NCBI GenBank assembly: GCA_964464895.1
Contig: CAYXGY010000008.1
Coordinates: 1-64,000, forward strand
Direction of reading: 5' to 3'
Source of the DNA: Helicobacter_D sp964464895
GTDB lineage: Bacteria; Campylobacterota; Campylobacteria; Campylobacterales; Helicobacteraceae
DNA: 64,000 bases
This document shows, piece by piece, positions 62,050 through 64,000 of the stretch. The translations under genes and the position numbers were made by a program. Below the pieces are notes generated by a model. The model was not told the DNA's origin. It saw only the letters and a list, made by a program, of their open reading frames with translations, and ran no database searches. How positions within the stretch are numbered: the first letter of the stretch is position 1; the number at the start of each line of letters is the position of its first letter.

Positions 62050-63837
62050 TTACTTTTGCTCTGTTGTTTCTTGGATAACCTCTAGCCATTCCTCTTTTGT
62101 GAAGATTACTTCTACTGCCTCCATTAAGTTCATCGCAATATCTGCGATAAAGGAGCTATCGTTGAGGATTGAAGTCGCATTTGTCGCGCTAATTTTTTCT
62201 TCTGCAATCAATCGTTCTACATCACGCATAATATTTCTATCAAACTCTTTTGGCAAATCCTTTGTCGCTCTAATTTGCTTTAGAATCACCACCGCACTTT
62301 CGTCTTTCATCAGCTTTAACTCTTCAATCCCGCGTAACAATTCTCCTAAATCCTTGCGCATTGAATTATACTGCTCAGCAAGATAACGATTTGATGAGAT
62401 AGAATAGACTTTCATATTTGCTTGGATTAATTTTAAGTTCTTTGTCGCTTCTGTGATATTACGTGCCGCAATTTTAAAGGAATAAATGCGTTGGTGTTTA
62501 TTCTCGTCCTCTACATATCTTTGCGCTTTAGTAGAAAATTCCATAATTGCGTCAAACAACACTTTAATCTTTCTCTTATAAAGATAATCCAAATCCACAT
62601 CACCGCTAAACCATTTTTTGGTTTTAATGATTGTATCAAAGCTTTCTTTTCCGCGAATATCACTGCGATTAAAGCCAATCGTATGTGCAATGAGCGCATA
62701 AGCATTGTTATATAAATGCACAGATTCCTTTTGCAAGGCTTCAATGGCAGTATCAGAGTATTCTATAATATTACTATCCAAATACAAAGGAGCGTCCATT
62801 TCTCTATCACGAGGAGCTTTGATAGTTTTATCCAAGAAAAATACAATTTGCTTGATAAAGAGAGAAATAAGAATCACACCTACGAGGTTAAACATCGTAT
62901 GAAAAAGGGCGGTTTTGAGTGCTATATTATCGTGCGAAAGTCCTAAAAAATCTGCTGTAATATTTACTAAATGCACAAAATATGGGAAAAAGATAATGAC
63001 GATAATTGCAATACTAAAATTGAAAATACAATTTGCAATGGCGAGTTTTTTCCCTTCAATATTTGCACTAAGACTCGCAACTACCGCCGTTACAACGCCT
63101 CCGACACTTGTGCCAAGTGTAGCGGCTAACGCGTTTTCAAAGCCAATCTGTCCGCTAACCAATGCAGAGATAATAATCGCTAGTGTTGCGTGGCTACTTT
63201 GCACAATCCCCGTCATCACAGCACCAAGCCCTACAAAAATAATCACACCTTTGAATCCATCAAAGTTAAAACGTGAAAGGTCCATAATTTCTTTATAGGA
63301 TTCAAAACCACTTTTAATATAATCCACACCCAAGAAAAAGAATCCAAGCCCTACAAAGATTAATCCAATCCCTTTAAACACATTGTCTTTTTGGAAATTC
63401 AACACCGTTCCGCATACAATCAGAGGAATTGCCAAAATAGAAATATTGATACTTGTTAATCCAACGATGAGCCAAGAACCCGCGCTATTGCCTAAATTTG
63501 CCCCAAAGATAATCCCAATCCCTTGAGCAAGCGTAATCAAACTAGCAGAAAGGAACGAAATAGAAATCACAGAAACGAGCGTTGAAGATTGCATTAACAT
63601 TGTCGTAACCACACCAAATACAATGCTTTTAAAACGCGTATCGGTGGATTTTGTCAAAATCTTCTCCAAAAGCCCCCCACTAAAGGATTTAAATCCAGAG
63701 CTTAGATTCATCATACCAATTAGCAAAATAGCAACCCCCGCTAAGATTTGTGCTATTTCCGGAAACACAACCAAAAAATACAACATTAAAATGATGATGA
63801 CAATCAAAGAATAACGTTTAATGTTTTGCAATCTCAT
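62050..63837 (-). CDS. Na/Pi cotransporter family protein with PhoU-like domain
   Basis: A 595-residue membrane protein. The N-terminal half has two QSS-containing repeats (TTMLMQSSTLVSV and TGIVQSSHATLA), the hallmark of the PNaS (NptA-like) sodium-phosphate family. The C-terminal half (about 350-590) is a helical, PhoU-like cytoplasmic domain. It probably moves phosphate out of or into the cell under control of that domain. The ATG at 63837 directly follows AAGGA; the TTG two codons later has better spacing (6 bases) and may be the real start. Confidence 0.9.
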   Translation of the reverse strand: MRLQNIKRYSLIVIIILMLYFLVVFPEIAQILAGVAILLIGMMNLSSGFKSFSGGLLEKILTKSTDTRFKSIVFGVVTTMLMQSSTLVSVISISFLSASLITLAQGIGIIFGANLGNSAGSWLIVGLTSINISILAIPLIVCGTVLNFQKDNVFKGIGLIFVGLGFFFLGVDYIKSGFESYKEIMDLSRFNFDGFKGVIIFVGLGAVMTGIVQSSHATLAIIISALVSGQIGFENALAATLGTSVGGVVTAVVASLSANIEGKKLAIANCIFNFSIAIIVIIFFPYFVHLVNITADFLGLSHDNIALKTALFHTMFNLVGVILISLFIKQIVFFLDKTIKAPRDREMDAPLYLDSNIIEYSDTAIEALQKESVHLYNNAYALIAHTIGFNRSDIRGKESFDTIIKTKKWFSGDVDLDYLYKRKIKVLFDAIMEFSTKAQRYVEDENKHQRIYSFKIAARNITEATKNLKLIQANMKVYSISSNRYLAEQYNSMRKDLGELLRGIEELKLMKDESAVVILKQIRATKDLPKEFDRNIMRDVERLIAEEKISATNATSILNDSSFIADIAMNLMEAVEVIFTKEEWLEVIQETTEQK

Positions 63838-64000
63838 TCCTTTTACATAAAATTAAGCGACTAAGTATAGCAAAAGTTTAGCTATTTTCAATTTATCCTT
63901 TAAAGATTTCAATCACAAAACTTCATATTTTCCTTAAAAAATAAAATAATTTTTAACCTTTTAGGATTCTATTAACTATAATGTTTTAAGATAAGCTTTT

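Overview
The window is a chromosomal segment of an AT-rich epsilonproteobacterium, most likely an enteric or enterohepatic Helicobacter. This rests on the low GC content, on house-keeping blocks that follow Helicobacter pylori gene order as I remember it (gltX2-yggT-slt, nadC-nadA-psd, fba-efp, accA-fabF-acpP-fabG, ubiX-flgA), on NIF-type nifS/nifU, and on an nrfHA nitrite reductase, which H. pylori lacks. Species cannot be fixed from the sequence alone.

Layout. 1-6.2 kb (minus): a 63-aa protein, lytic transglycosylase slt, yggT, gltX2, prmC and an M48 protease. 6.3-11.2 kb (plus): a divergent MreB paralogue carrying a G10 tract, pgeF, kdsB, nifS, nifU. 11.2-11.4 kb (minus): the SRP RNA gene. 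11.5-13.7 kb (minus): nucleotide-sugar epimerase and class V aminotransferase. 14.0-17.7 kb (plus): terC-like, tautomerase, polA. 17.7-19.4 kb (minus): an orphan N6-methylase-like protein with a degenerate catalytic motif. 19.6-24.2 kb (plus): dnaX, tsaE, lptB, rpoN and a DUF1104-type secreted protein. 24.3-34.0 kb (minus): thiL, nadC, nadA, psd, bpt, two tandem transglycosylase lipoproteins (the second in frame with a DJ-1 domain), efp, fba and a PEB4-type prolyl isomerase. 34.2-39.7 kb (minus): anaerobic respiration genes nrfHA, dcuA, aspA, with an FNR-type box placed near -41 of nrfH. 39.8-42.4 kb: a MATE transporter interrupted by an in-frame TGA, hemD, and a rhodanese protein.

42.5-44.6 kb is an accessory island of visibly lower GC: a membrane-anchored DarT-like DNA ADP-ribosyltransferase, its probable NADAR-type antitoxin directly downstream, and a divergent small HTH regulator. 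This is the strongest candidate for an unusual system. 44.7-49.3 kb (minus) is a fatty-acid synthesis operon (fabG, acpP, fabF, accA) followed by a flavoprotein. 49.3-55.9 kb holds yaaA, a membrane protein with rsmE, two orphan pseudopilins, ubiX, flgA and copA. 56.0-58.4 kb (plus) is nrdB, a nitrilase-family gene and pcm. 58.7-62.0 kb (minus) is a small secreted protein, a two-component system and ppx/gppA. The window ends with a Na/Pi cotransporter gene.

Other signals: a short (about 35-bp) intergenic repeat family present at five or more sites, a 156-bp identical tract between the two tandem lipoprotein genes, and simple-sequence tracts. No tRNA, rRNA, CRISPR array or insertion sequence was seen.
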